A DNA stretch of 64,000 nucleotides from Sphingobacteriales bacterium (GTDB lineage Bacteria > Bacteroidota > Bacteroidia > Chitinophagales > UBA2359), in the NCBI GenBank assembly GCA_016711285.1, contig JADJTG010000002.1, positions 62,001-126,000 of the forward strand, written 5' to 3'. Below the pieces are notes generated by a model. That model was not told the origin of the DNA and made no database searches. It saw nothing but the letters and a program-made list of their open reading frames with translations. The stretch's first letter is position 1. The number at the start of each line of letters is the position of its first letter. The position numbers were made by a program, and so were the translations under genes. Positions 17,347 through 26,391 of this stretch are shown here, piece after piece.

Positions 17347-20337
17347 ATGAGAAAATTTGTATTGTTTTTTGCGATTCTTTCGCTGATGCAGTCCGTAGTA
17401 TGGGCGCAAAATTGCTCTAATGAGCAATGTATAGAGGCTTATACGGGCATTGATAACCACGCTTTTTATTTGGCAGATATTGCCGGAAGCCCACAATATT
17501 TTTTTGACAGTAATTCGGGAAAATTTGAAGAATTTCCCGATGGTACTGCTCATTTGACAGGTGTGTTGGTCAATAAAGACGACCCCTCCAAAATGTGGGC
17601 AGCCGATGTGTGGTTTAAAAATAAAATGGACTATGCCACTTGGGAAGCTATGTCGAATCCGCCACATTATAAAGGCGACCCTTCCAATGTCGGTTTGAAT
17701 TATTTGAACTGGACGTATTATACAATGGACTCGGGCAATGACGGCAAAAAAAGCCGCCTCACTGGTGGCGCAGGTTCTTATTTTGATGGCTGGGAGCTTT
17801 ATCTCACACAAGATACTGATGGTAATAAATATACCACTCAGGTAGGTACTGCCGCCAACGACTTCAATACAGAGTATGGTATGTCCACTTGGTTTACCTA
17901 TGTCGGGCACGATGCACAAGGAACAGCGGTGGTACAAAGTCGCGGCGATATTAACATAGATTTTTGCTCGCCTTGCAGTGGAGCTTATACCCTTAGTGTT
18001 CCGGCGGCTTTTGGCACATTCAACTATATGTTGTCGCCTTCGGCAGGCAATGTGAGTGCCAGTGGCAGCAATTTGACAGTAACCGGTTTGTGTGCGGGTA
18101 ATTACACGTTTTATGTATATTATCAAGATGGAACTTCGCAGCAGTTTCCGTTTAGTATTGCGCCAAGCGGAGGCAGCGATTTTACATACAGCGTTGCTAC
18201 CAACGATGGAACGGTGGGTACTTGCAATGCTTCTGCCCAAGTTACCTTGTCTTTGCCCTCCGGCGGCGATTACAGCTATACTTTCAATGAAAGCGGAACA
18301 GTATCTAAAAATGGAAATGTGTTGTCGTTGAGCGGATTATGCTGCGGCAGCCATAGTATTCAGGTACAATACGGCAATTGTACCAAAGACATCTCTTTTT
18401 ATACCGCTTGCCAGACTTCCTGTAATTTGACGTTTAACACATTAAATACAATCGGTACGCCCACTGCTGCTTGCAATGGCAGCGCGCAAGTGACTTTAAC
18501 CTTACCCGAAGGTGTAAGCACCTATACCTATAATTACTCCGAAGGCGGCGCTGTTACACAAAACGGCAATACTCTGTCATTGAGCGGCTTGTGCTGTGGT
18601 TCGCGCACACTCACTGTAAATTTCGGCAACGGTTGCAGCCAAAATGTAGTAGTATATATTCCTTGTTTACAAGAAGATTGCAATGCCGACACACAAATTA
18701 CCACTCAAGGTACAATTATCGGTACTTACAATGGTACGGCTACGCTCACAGTAGATTTGCCGACGGGTATTTCGCAATACAGTGTGGATTTTAATTATCC
18801 TTATGCCACTACTACCATCAATAACAATACGGTTCATTTTACGGGTTTGGTATGCGGCAGCTATGAGGCTACATTGCACTATGGAGCAGGCTGCTCACAA
18901 ACCGTTTCTTTTGATGTTCCTTGTTTGCCAAATCCCTGCTCCGAGCCTAATGATTATTGTGTAGAAATTGGTCATTCCATCGCTATTTGTCCTACTTTTT
19001 GCGATTTAACCGACAATTTTACTTATAACTCTATTCACAGTGCCTTGGGTGCAGTGGTACAAATTCAAAACAATTGCTTGTTGTATGCGCCTTTGGCTAC
19101 TACCCTCACCAACGATGTGCTTACGCTCACTGCTACCGACAATACAGGTACTACTCAAACCATTGCTTTGGATATTCAAATCGGTAATTGTGACGGCTCA
19201 TTTATTTTTGCGGTAGATGATTTTGTACAAACGCCTTACAATATTTCTATCGGTATCAATGTATTGGCAAATGATTTATTGCCTGCTGACTGCGGTTCGG
19301 CGGTGATTACCAATATCAGCACCCCCAGTTCGGGTTCGGCGGTTATTCTTAATAATTTGGTGATTTATTCGCCGAGTTTCAATTTTACGGGAGTCGCCAC
19401 TTTTGAATATACCGTTTGCTGCACCAATACCGGTGTTTGTGATGTAGCTTTAGTAACCATTACTGTATTGAACCAAACCGAAATATGTAGTTTGCCCAGT
19501 GAAGTATGTTTAGAACCCGGCGAAACAGCTGTAGTATGCCCGCAAGTATGCGAAATTGAAGACGCTTCGGTGAGCCAAATTATCAGTGTTATCGGTGCAA
19601 GCACTCAATTGTTGCCAAGTGGCTGCATTTTATATACCGTTCCCGAAAATACTACTGCTTCGGTAGATACACTCGAAATTATCAGTTGCAACACCGCCGG
19701 CGAATGTGCCTCTAACTTTGTGTATATCAGCATCGGCGACTGCCCAAAATTGGGAGCAATGCCTGCCGACGACCATTTGAGTATATATAAAAATGCTCCT
19801 GCCGTATTAGATGTATTTGCTAACGATGCAATGCCCGAAGGCACTTTCGTTGCTTATTTCACGATGCCACAGCACGGTACTTTGGAATTTAATGCCAACC
19901 AGCAATTTGTGTATCAGCCCGCTAATGACTTCATAGGCGAAGATTATTTTACTTATTCCATTTCACGGCAAGGCGAAGTTGTACACCGTGCCGCAGTGGG
20001 TATTGAAGTACGCGATGAAGTGATTGGTTTTTCGCCGATAGAAGATATACAACGCCAAGTAGCTACCGGTTTTTCGCCTAATGGTGACGGCGCAAATGAC
20101 CGCTTCTTTATCAATACTGTACCTGCTATGCAAGCAGTAAAATGGATTGTATTCGACCGCTTCGGAAAAGTTATATTGGAAGAAGACGAAATCGCCAATC
20201 AACATTCGCTTTCGTGGAACGGTACTTTGCAAAATAAAGGGGAAGTTGTTGCCGAAGGCACTTATTTCTATGTGGTAGAATATATAATGAATGGTAAAAA
20301 AGAGCGTTTCTCAGGAATGATAGAATTACAGCGATAA
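17347..20337 (+). CDS. Large surface protein with Cys-rich repeats and CHU_C (type B T9SS) sorting domain
   Basis: A 996-aa secreted protein. A signal peptide (residues 1-21, ending VWAQ) precedes a domain of about 190 residues of unknown family (HAFYLADIAGSPQYFF to SRGDINIDFC). Four related units of 70-90 residues follow, the clearest three sharing SLSGLCCGS-type motifs and paired cysteines. Next are two Cys-containing segments (CLPNPCSEPNDYCVEIGHS and EICSLPSEVCLEPGET) alternating with Ig/cadherin-like modules (AVDDFVQTPYNISIGINVLAN; ADDHLSIYKNAPAVLDVFAN). The last 90 residues (TGFSPNGDGANDRFFI to FSGMIELQR) are the gliding-motility-associated C-terminal domain used by T9SS. ATG at 17347 is preferred over TTG at 17335 because it starts the signal peptide (MRKFVLFFAIL). 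A surface adhesin is the likely role. Confidence 0.88.
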   Translation: MRKFVLFFAILSLMQSVVWAQNCSNEQCIEAYTGIDNHAFYLADIAGSPQYFFDSNSGKFEEFPDGTAHLTGVLVNKDDPSKMWAADVWFKNKMDYATWEAMSNPPHYKGDPSNVGLNYLNWTYYTMDSGNDGKKSRLTGGAGSYFDGWELYLTQDTDGNKYTTQVGTAANDFNTEYGMSTWFTYVGHDAQGTAVVQSRGDINIDFCSPCSGAYTLSVPAAFGTFNYMLSPSAGNVSASGSNLTVTGLCAGNYTFYVYYQDGTSQQFPFSIAPSGGSDFTYSVATNDGTVGTCNASAQVTLSLPSGGDYSYTFNESGTVSKNGNVLSLSGLCCGSHSIQVQYGNCTKDISFYTACQTSCNLTFNTLNTIGTPTAACNGSAQVTLTLPEGVSTYTYNYSEGGAVTQNGNTLSLSGLCCGSRTLTVNFGNGCSQNVVVYIPCLQEDCNADTQITTQGTIIGTYNGTATLTVDLPTGISQYSVDFNYPYATTTINNNTVHFTGLVCGSYEATLHYGAGCSQTVSFDVPCLPNPCSEPNDYCVEIGHSIAICPTFCDLTDNFTYNSIHSALGAVVQIQNNCLLYAPLATTLTNDVLTLTATDNTGTTQTIALDIQIGNCDGSFIFAVDDFVQTPYNISIGINVLANDLLPADCGSAVITNISTPSSGSAVILNNLVIYSPSFNFTGVATFEYTVCCTNTGVCDVALVTITVLNQTEICSLPSEVCLEPGETAVVCPQVCEIEDASVSQIISVIGASTQLLPSGCILYTVPENTTASVDTLEIISCNTAGECASNFVYISIGDCPKLGAMPADDHLSIYKNAPAVLDVFANDAMPEGTFVAYFTMPQHGTLEFNANQQFVYQPANDFIGEDYFTYSISRQGEVVHRAAVGIEVRDEVIGFSPIEDIQRQVATGFSPNGDGANDRFFINTVPAMQAVKWIVFDRFGKVILEEDEIANQHSLSWNGTLQNKGEVVAEGTYFYVVEYIMNGKKERFSGMIELQR

Positions 20338-20381
20338 TAAATAATTCGGTTGAAGTGTATTTTTTTATTGATTTTTAAATA

Positions 20382-20419
20382 AAAAAAAGCGTCTCTGCTC
20401 ATCGCGGGACGCTTTTTTT
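20382..20419. terminator. Bidirectional rho-independent terminator
   Basis: AAAAAAAGCGTC pairs with GACGCTTTTTT around a 14-base loop. It lies between the convergent CHU_C gene and the sulfur cluster and can end transcription from both. Confidence 0.85.
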
Positions 20420-20450
20420 ACAATATAAAAACGAGATTAAGTGCTATTTT

Positions 20451-21023
20451 TTATAAAGAAAGAATAAAAGGCAAGATATAATTGGCACTGATAAAACCGC
20501 CTACCATAAAACAAATAGTGGCGATTAAAGAAGGTAGTTGCAAGGTAGAAAGCCCCATAATAGCGTGCCCGCTGGTACAACCTCCGGCATAGCGTGTGCC
20601 AAAACCTACCAATAAGCCGCCGATTACCGTCATTATAAAACCGCGCACTGTCCATACATCGCTCCAATTAAATAATTGTTCGGGTACTAATCCTTCAATT
20701 TTTGTAATGCCATAAGTGCTGAGTTCTGCCGACAAGCGCGGGTCTATGATGATGCTTTCGGGATTGGACAACCATTGCATACTGATAAAACCACCTATTA
20801 AAATACCTGCTACAAAAAACAAATTCCATATTTCTTTTTTCCAGTCGTACTGAAAAAACGGAATATTGGCAGGCAAACAAGCCGCACAAATGTGGCGCAT
20901 AGATGAACTGATACCAAAAGATTTGTTGCCGATGAGCAATAAAGTAGGTACAATAAGCCCGATAAGGGGACCTGCTACATACCAGGACCAAGGTTGGCGG
21001 ATAATTTCTAATAGAGTCGTCAT
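20451..21023 (-). CDS. YeeE/YedE family (TsuA-like) sulfur transport membrane protein
   Basis: About 190 residues with several transmembrane helices and the family motif RYAGGCTSGHAIMGLS near the C-terminus, where the Cys in the GGCTSGH loop corresponds to the cysteines that relay thiosulfate in TsuA/YeeE. The protein is half the length of TsuA, as usual for Bacteroidota, which often encode two half-size units side by side. The second unit is not next to this gene. ATG at 21023 (MTTLLEIIRQPW) is preferred over the track-length extension to 21083. It follows the methyltransferase-HMA gene by 80 bases in the same direction. A role in thiosulfate or related sulfur uptake is inferred from family and neighbours. 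Confidence 0.85.
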   Translation of the reverse strand: MTTLLEIIRQPWSWYVAGPLIGLIVPTLLLIGNKSFGISSSMRHICAACLPANIPFFQYDWKKEIWNLFFVAGILIGGFISMQWLSNPESIIIDPRLSAELSTYGITKIEGLVPEQLFNWSDVWTVRGFIMTVIGGLLVGFGTRYAGGCTSGHAIMGLSTLQLPSLIATICFMVGGFISANYILPFILSL

Positions 21024-21103
21024 AAGTTGCTGTTGCAAATCAACAAGTTTTATATGTTTATTTACTTTCTTTTTAAAATACAAAAAACGATTTTGTTGTG
21101 GTA

Positions 21104-21940
21104 TTAAAACCTTATTTCTTCTATTGTGTATTGGGGTTCATAAGCGATACTTTCGCGCACCTGCGTTATGGGTAGCGGCGCATTGCTGACAGTGAGTATA
21201 TCCAAAAAATTACTGCTCATACTCACCGAATGTACGCCCGATAGTGCCGCGATATGTTGGCTCACCGTATTTTTACAGCCTACACAAGTGATGCCTTTTA
21301 TTTCAAATAATTGCACGGAAAGGGTGTCGTTTTTGCGCCACTCGCCCCATAATTCAAAGGTTGCCCGCGCTTTAACGGAATGTTCGCTAGTATTCCATTT
21401 TTGCGGTATAAACGCCCCTTGAAATAAAGCCTCGTACTCGGCGCGACTGCCGCCAAAAGGAGGGCTGTTTTCAAAATCCCTGTCAAACCAAAGCCCCACC
21501 AGCAAACCGTTTTTATTCAAAAGGCGGTGCATTTGCCACACATATCGCTGCCGCATCACTGGCGGCAATGCACAAAAGAAAGTTTGCTCAATGATGAGGT
21601 CGTAAGTGTCGGTATGAGCAAAAAAATCGCCCTGCAACACGCGCACCGTCGGAAAACCGACAAATTTTTGTTGCAACAATGCTGCCGCCGTAGGCGAAAT
21701 ATCCAACAGAGTGATATTCGTAAAGCCCTGTTGCGCCAGATATTCGGCTTCGTAAGCAGCCCCGCAGCCCGGAATGAGGATAGCGGCATCTTTATGCGGG
21801 TAGCCGTCTATAAAATGTTGGATAGGCGGCGATACCGCGCCCAAATCCCAGCCGGTTTGTTGCTGCTGCCATAAATTATCCCAATATTGTTGGTCAAAAG
21901 GATTGTTGCAGTCGGTAATACAGCATTGTATTTCGCTCAT
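21104..21940 (-). CDS. TPMT-family methyltransferase fused to a heavy-metal-associated (HMA) domain
   Basis: A 278-aa protein with two parts. Residues 1-205 are a thiopurine S-methyltransferase-like SAM enzyme: YWDNLWQQQQTGWDLGAVSPP, then the SAM loop ILIPGCGAAYEAEYLAQQGF, LLDISPTA, QGDFF and IIEQTFFCALPP. Members methylate sulfur, selenium, tellurium or halide/thiol substrates. Residues 208-278 form an HMA-type ferredoxin fold with the metal-binding motif GITCVGCKNTV (CxxC), as in MerP, CopZ and metal ATPases. The joint is continuous in one frame with no stop or repeat run. It lies between an MBL-rhodanese gene and a YeeE/YedE gene, pointing to sulfur or metalloid chemistry. The substrate is unknown. 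Confidence 0.85.
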   Translation of the reverse strand: MSEIQCCITDCNNPFDQQYWDNLWQQQQTGWDLGAVSPPIQHFIDGYPHKDAAILIPGCGAAYEAEYLAQQGFTNITLLDISPTAAALLQQKFVGFPTVRVLQGDFFAHTDTYDLIIEQTFFCALPPVMRQRYVWQMHRLLNKNGLLVGLWFDRDFENSPPFGGSRAEYEALFQGAFIPQKWNTSEHSVKARATFELWGEWRKNDTLSVQLFEIKGITCVGCKNTVSQHIAALSGVHSVSMSSNFLDILTVSNAPLPITQVRESIAYEPQYTIEEIRF

Positions 21941-22017
21941 GATGATTAGTATTTTTTTTAGATGCTATAATAATTAGCACAAAAATAAGCCTATTATTTA
22001 TCATCTCATTACAACAC

Positions 22018-22067
22018 AAAAAAGACTGCCAAGTGTGTAATAGAAATTACTGCTTCGCAGCCTTTTT
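22018..22067 (-). terminator. Probable terminator after the MBL-rhodanese gene
   Basis: On the minus strand, AAAAAGGCTGCGAAG pairs (13 of 15) with a complementary arm ending in a run of six T. It lies 74 bases after the MBL-rhodanese stop and before the methyltransferase-HMA gene, so the latter may have its own promoter. Confidence 0.55.
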
Positions 22068-22140
22068 GTTTACGAGACTTCTTCTTTTCTTATCAATGAA
22101 ATACCTATCTTTCTTAACTATAAATCAACCTGACAATGTT

Positions 22141-23556
22141 TTATTTCATCACCTTACTTTGGCACACAAAGTCGGTGGTAGGAATATTAGTTTCTTTGGC
22201 AACGGCATTATAACCACCCTGTACTTCGGTAAAGTTGCGGTAACCGCGTGCCTGCAAAATACTCGCTGCTATCATACTGCGGTAGCCGCCGGCACAATGC
22301 AAAAAGAAATGTTGTTGCGGGTTGATGTCTTTTATCCAGTCGTTGATGTAGGCTAAAGGCTTGCTGTATGCCTCTTCGATGTGTTCGGCGGCATATTCGC
22401 TTTCTTTGCGTACATCTACTACTACGCTTTCGCCGATTTTTACGCGCTCGGCAAATTGTTGCGGCGTAATGCGGTCAATGGTGTCGCTTTCTTTTTGGGC
22501 AGCTTGCCACGCCTCAAAACCTCCTTTTAGGTAGCCCAGCGCATTATCAAAACCAATACGGCTCAGGCGGGTAATGGTTTCTTCTTCTTTGCCTTCCGGT
22601 GTCACCAACAACAAAGGTTGTTTTACGTCCATAATCAAAGCACCTACCCAAGGCGCAAAGTCGCCGTCTAAACCGATATTGATAGACTGAGGAATAAATC
22701 CTTTGGCAAAATCGTTTTGGTTGCGCGTATCCAAAATGAGGGCATCGCCGTGCTCGGCAGCTACTTCAAATTCTTCTACATTCAGCGCACGCATACCTTG
22801 CAACAGTACCGTATCAAAGTTGGTGTAGCCGCCTTTGTTCATAGCCACATTCATACCAAAATAGGCGGGTGGCGGTGTAAGTCCTTCAATCACTGCTGCT
22901 ATAAAAGCATCTTTGTTGGGCTGATTGAGAGCGTAGTTCATTTCTTTTTGATGTCCTAATGTATCTACGGTTTCTTTCATCATATTTTTGCCGCAAGCAC
23001 TACCTGCTCCGTGCGCCGGATATACGATAACATCGTCAGCCAAAGGCATTATTTTATTCATCAAACTGTCATACAATAATCCTGCTAATTGCTCTTGTGT
23101 GAGATTGGCGGCTTTTTGTGCCAAATCAGGGCGACCCACATCGCCCAAAAAGAGTGTATCACCACTAAAAATAGCGTGGTCTTTGCCGTTTTCGTCAATG
23201 AGCAAAAAGGTACTGCTTTCCATCGTGTGACCGGGGGTATGCAACACTTTTATTTTCACGTTTCCGAGGTCAAAAACCTGTCCGTCTGTGGCAATGATGG
23301 CATCAAAAGCAGGAACGGCGGTAGGACCATAAACGATGGGTGCGCCGGTTTTGCGGCTCAAATCCAAGTGCCCGCTCACGAAATCGGCGTGAAAATGGGT
23401 TTCAAAAATGTATTTCAGGCGCACACCGTCGCGCTCTAAACGGTTCAAATAAGGTTGCACCTCGCGCAAAGGATCAACGATGGCGGCTTCGCCGTTGGAC
23501 ACAATGTAATAAGCACCTTGTGCCAAACAACCGGTATAAATTTGTTCTACTGTCAT
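22141..23556 (-). CDS. MBL-fold persulfide dioxygenase-like protein with two rhodanese domains
   Basis: A 471-aa protein. Residues 1-235 are a metallo-beta-lactamase fold with THFHADFVSGH, HTPGHTMES, FSGDTLFLGDVGRPDL and YPAHGAGSACG, the pattern of ETHE1-type persulfide dioxygenases with one catalytic iron. Residues 265-355 are a rhodanese domain without a catalytic Cys (LLLVTPEGKEEE at the active-site position). Residues 370-465 are a second rhodanese domain that keeps it (FFLHCAGGYRSM). Such proteins oxidise glutathione or protein persulfides to sulfite and move sulfane sulfur. The neighbouring TauE/SafE exporter would remove the sulfite or related product. Confidence 0.93.
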   Translation of the reverse strand: MTVEQIYTGCLAQGAYYIVSNGEAAIVDPLREVQPYLNRLERDGVRLKYIFETHFHADFVSGHLDLSRKTGAPIVYGPTAVPAFDAIIATDGQVFDLGNVKIKVLHTPGHTMESSTFLLIDENGKDHAIFSGDTLFLGDVGRPDLAQKAANLTQEQLAGLLYDSLMNKIMPLADDVIVYPAHGAGSACGKNMMKETVDTLGHQKEMNYALNQPNKDAFIAAVIEGLTPPPAYFGMNVAMNKGGYTNFDTVLLQGMRALNVEEFEVAAEHGDALILDTRNQNDFAKGFIPQSINIGLDGDFAPWVGALIMDVKQPLLLVTPEGKEEETITRLSRIGFDNALGYLKGGFEAWQAAQKESDTIDRITPQQFAERVKIGESVVVDVRKESEYAAEHIEEAYSKPLAYINDWIKDINPQQHFFLHCAGGYRSMIAASILQARGYRNFTEVQGGYNAVAKETNIPTTDFVCQSKVMK

Positions 23557-23651
23557 ACTTGTATAATATGGAAATAGTTAATAATGTAGTTTGTAATCTT
23601 TTTTTAAATTGAAATGATGGTATTGATAAATCAATATTGCAGACGGTGTAT

Positions 23652-24452
23652 TTAATGAAAAAACAATTCTTTAATAATAATATAAACGCCCATTGCCAAT
23701 ACAAAATAACCGAAAGCGGGTTTTAGTTGTGTGCCGTCTATTTTTTTGGAGAGGGCACTGCCAATAAAAATCCCCGCTATTGCAAAAAGTGATACTCCCA
23801 GCAGCAAGTACCAGTTCATAGCTTGCAGGTCGCTTTCGCCCAAAAATCCCAACAACGACTTGGCGGCGATAATCACCAAAGAAGTACCGATGGCTTCTTT
23901 CATCGGCAGTTTGCTCAACAGCACCAAAGCCGGAATGATTAAAAAACCACCGCCTGCCCCCACTAATCCGGTGAGCGTACCCACCACTGCTCCTTCTGTA
24001 AATATAAGCGGATAGTTGAATTGCTGCTGTGTGGTATCAGTGTCGGCGGCAGGTGTTTTTCCTTTTTTTATCATACTAAACGCCGCAGCCACCATCAGCA
24101 CCGCAAATAAAATAAGCAAAAAAATAGATTTGCTCATCACAAAATCTCCTACACGAAATAATTCTTTTGGCAAAGCAGGTACTAAGTAAGCACGAGTAAG
24201 AAATACGGCGATAATGGAAGGAATACCAAAAATAACTGCTGTTTTTATATTTACCAATCCTTTTTTGAAATAAGAAACTGCACCTACTGCACTCGTAAGC
24301 CCCACAATAAAAAGAGAATACGCCGTAGCAGGCACTGCATCAACTCCAAACAAATACACCAACACCGGCACTGTGAGAATACTGCCACCGCTTCCGATAA
24401 GTCCGAGCGAAACACCGATGAGTACCGCAGATAAATAACCTAAAAAATCCAT
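23652..24452 (-). CDS. TauE/SafE family sulfite/organosulfonate exporter
   Basis: About 266 residues with eight predicted membrane helices and the two repeated family motifs: SLGLIGSGGSILTVPVLVYL near the N-terminus and TGLVGAGGGFLIIPALVLLS in the second half. TauE/SafE proteins export sulfite or sulfonates. ATG at 24452 (MDFLGYLSAV) is preferred over an extension to 24530 that begins with a non-hydrophobic tail. It is the first gene of the minus-strand sulfur block, 95 bases ahead of the MBL-rhodanese gene, and probably disposes of sulfite made by that enzyme. Confidence 0.9.
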   Translation of the reverse strand: MDFLGYLSAVLIGVSLGLIGSGGSILTVPVLVYLFGVDAVPATAYSLFIVGLTSAVGAVSYFKKGLVNIKTAVIFGIPSIIAVFLTRAYLVPALPKELFRVGDFVMSKSIFLLILFAVLMVAAAFSMIKKGKTPAADTDTTQQQFNYPLIFTEGAVVGTLTGLVGAGGGFLIIPALVLLSKLPMKEAIGTSLVIIAAKSLLGFLGESDLQAMNWYLLLGVSLFAIAGIFIGSALSKKIDGTQLKPAFGYFVLAMGVYIIIKELFFH

Positions 24453-24545
24453 TACTGTTGTTTTATGGTGCAAAGATGTTGCGATTTTTGTTGAGATTCG
24501 GTGATAAAAGTTACATTGTGTGAATTTCACCTCCCTCAGTCCCTC

Positions 24546-26321
24546 TTAGCCTTTTGAAGGCAGCAAGCATTTAAGGAGCGACAAATTTTCCATCGGCGAG
24601 GGGGTTTTGGAGTGTTGGGTGAAAATACGGTAAAAATACACCCCCTGCGGCAAACTCGGCAACTGCCAGCGACTGCCCGAAAACTGCGCTTGCTCCACCA
24701 TTTTGCCGCTTACATCGTAGAGTTGTGCCTCGCAAGGCGGTAGCTCCGCCCAAAAGTGGAGGGTATGGTCGGCGGCGGTGTAGGTGGCGGCGATGTGGTT
24801 GCCTGTGAGCGGCGGCATCGTTTCGTTGCCCACTGTCCATTCTTCGGGGCATTGCTCGGTGGTGCCGATGCGTATGCACTGACCCACGCTCAGGGTATCA
24901 CAGAAGTAGGCGGTGAGCGTTGCCCAATATACGCCGTCTTGGGCATAAACGTGCTGCTGTGTAGTGCCTGCCAAGGTAGGCTCTGGTTCGCTGCCATCGC
25001 CGAAGTCCCACCACAAACTATACGGCTCGCCCCGAAAGCCCAAGGTGTCGGCGGTGAAAGTGACATCAGTGCCGTTTTGGGTGCTTTGGAAGGTAATGTT
25101 GGGATTTTCCAACAAGCCCAAGCAATTGGTATGCAGCAAATATACATTGGCACGACCGCCGTTGAACATAAAATTACCCTGCTCATCATACACGGGCACA
25201 CTCTCTAAACCACTTTCGTATCTGCCCGTTACCCAGAGTGTGCCGTCTGTATCGCGCAAGAGGGCATAGCCGTAGTCGTCTTTCTCGCCGCCGTACAGAC
25301 GCTGCCAAAGCAGATTTCCCTCCTTGTCTAATTTACTGATAGTCGTTTGTATGGTAATACTATTTTCAATATAGGTACAACCTGACATAACTATATCGCC
25401 ATTGGGCAAAATTGTTGGAGTCGTCAGACTGCAATCTTTCATTAAATTTTTACTCTTCCAAATTATATCATAAGTCGAAGGAGCAAGTTTTACAATACAG
25501 GCAGTATCTGCATTTAAATCAGCATACATTCCATATACATAGCCCAAACTATCAATAGTAATGGATTGCATAGATTCAAAAGTTTCCCAATCAATAACAT
25601 GTTGATGGATGATATTTCCCTGAGAGTCAAATTCTATCAAAGCTATATCTGAGCTTTCTTGTACAAACCAATTTATTGTACAAGTAGCTAAATAATTACC
25701 ATTAGGCAATGTTATTAATTGTGCAATACGATTATTCCCTATATACCCCTCTATGACCTTATCCCAGAGTAGATTTCCATTGTGGTCTATTTTTACTAAG
25801 TAGGGTTGCCAAAAATACTCCTCCAAGCCGTATTCATACATATAGCCCCCTATCAAAAAGCCTCCATCTTCCGTTGATATAATTGTGTAGGGGTAAGTCA
25901 CCTTAGAATTATCACCTATGGCTTTAATAGATAATAATTCATTATTTTTATAAAAACAGGTAATTATTCTAGATTGGTCTGCTTCACTGTAACTTAGCTC
26001 TGCTCCCACAAAACAATAGATGCCCTCATTGTTGTTTGCTATACTTTGCAGTCCTGCACTTTCATAAACAAGCGTATCACAAGGATTGATAGCAATTCTA
26101 TTAGAAGTGTCGCCTTCTGCACTCAATGATATAATAAAACCTTGCCAGTTCTTATCTGACCAGTCAAAATTTGAACCATAAGCCAAGTATTGACCATCAG
26201 ACAGCATTATTATTCCTTTTCCATTTTGAATATCTGTTATGGCAAAATTTTTTTGAAAAAAACTTTGAGCTATGCAGCAATGATTGCATAAGAGCAATAC
26301 AAGTAATATTATCTTTTTCAT
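24546..26321 (-). CDS. Secreted PKD-domain protein with T9SS type A sorting end (frameshifted at the very end)
   Basis: A 591-aa protein with a signal peptide (residues 1-18, ending CCIAQ). Residues 25-385 contain a chain of beta-propeller-like strands (GGFLIGGYMYEYG, LLWDKVIEG, LLWQRLYGGEKDDYGYALL), typical of Bacteroidota delta-60 or quinoprotein-like repeats. A PKD domain follows (LWWDFGDGSEPEPT, HVYAQDGVYWATLTA). The C-terminus is a type A sorting domain (AQLYDVSGKMVEQAQ, LPQGVYFYRIFTQ), but the reading frame then runs into an atypical tail. Adding one G/C to the five-base run at 24600-24604 gives SKTPLADGKFVAP and a stop at 24571-24573, the standard ending. A surface or secreted protein of unknown target. 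Confidence 0.8.
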   Translation of the reverse strand: MKKIILLVLLLCNHCCIAQSFFQKNFAITDIQNGKGIIMLSDGQYLAYGSNFDWSDKNWQGFIISLSAEGDTSNRIAINPCDTLVYESAGLQSIANNNEGIYCFVGAELSYSEADQSRIITCFYKNNELLSIKAIGDNSKVTYPYTIISTEDGGFLIGGYMYEYGLEEYFWQPYLVKIDHNGNLLWDKVIEGYIGNNRIAQLITLPNGNYLATCTINWFVQESSDIALIEFDSQGNIIHQHVIDWETFESMQSITIDSLGYVYGMYADLNADTACIVKLAPSTYDIIWKSKNLMKDCSLTTPTILPNGDIVMSGCTYIENSITIQTTISKLDKEGNLLWQRLYGGEKDDYGYALLRDTDGTLWVTGRYESGLESVPVYDEQGNFMFNGGRANVYLLHTNCLGLLENPNITFQSTQNGTDVTFTADTLGFRGEPYSLWWDFGDGSEPEPTLAGTTQQHVYAQDGVYWATLTAYFCDTLSVGQCIRIGTTEQCPEEWTVGNETMPPLTGNHIAATYTAADHTLHFWAELPPCEAQLYDVSGKMVEQAQFSGSRWQLPSLPQGVYFYRIFTQHSKTPSPMENLSLLKCLLPSKG

Positions 26322-26346
26322 GATATTTATAATTTTAAGAAAATGA

Positions 26347-26382
26347 AAAAGCAGAACTACCGCAAGGGTAGTTCTGCTTTTA
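26347..26382 (-). terminator. Rho-independent terminator after the beta-helix gene
   Basis: A perfect stem (AAAGCAGAACTACC with its complement) and a GCAA-type loop, followed on the minus strand by a T-rich stretch, lies ten bases after the stop codon of the minus-strand beta-helix gene. Confidence 0.88.
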
Positions 26383-26391
26383 TAAAAAATA

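Noticed and set aside
17338..18240. Minus-strand frame of 300 codons under the CHU_C gene
   Set aside because: Antisense to the signal peptide and repeats of a clear secreted protein; composition is that of a shadow frame.
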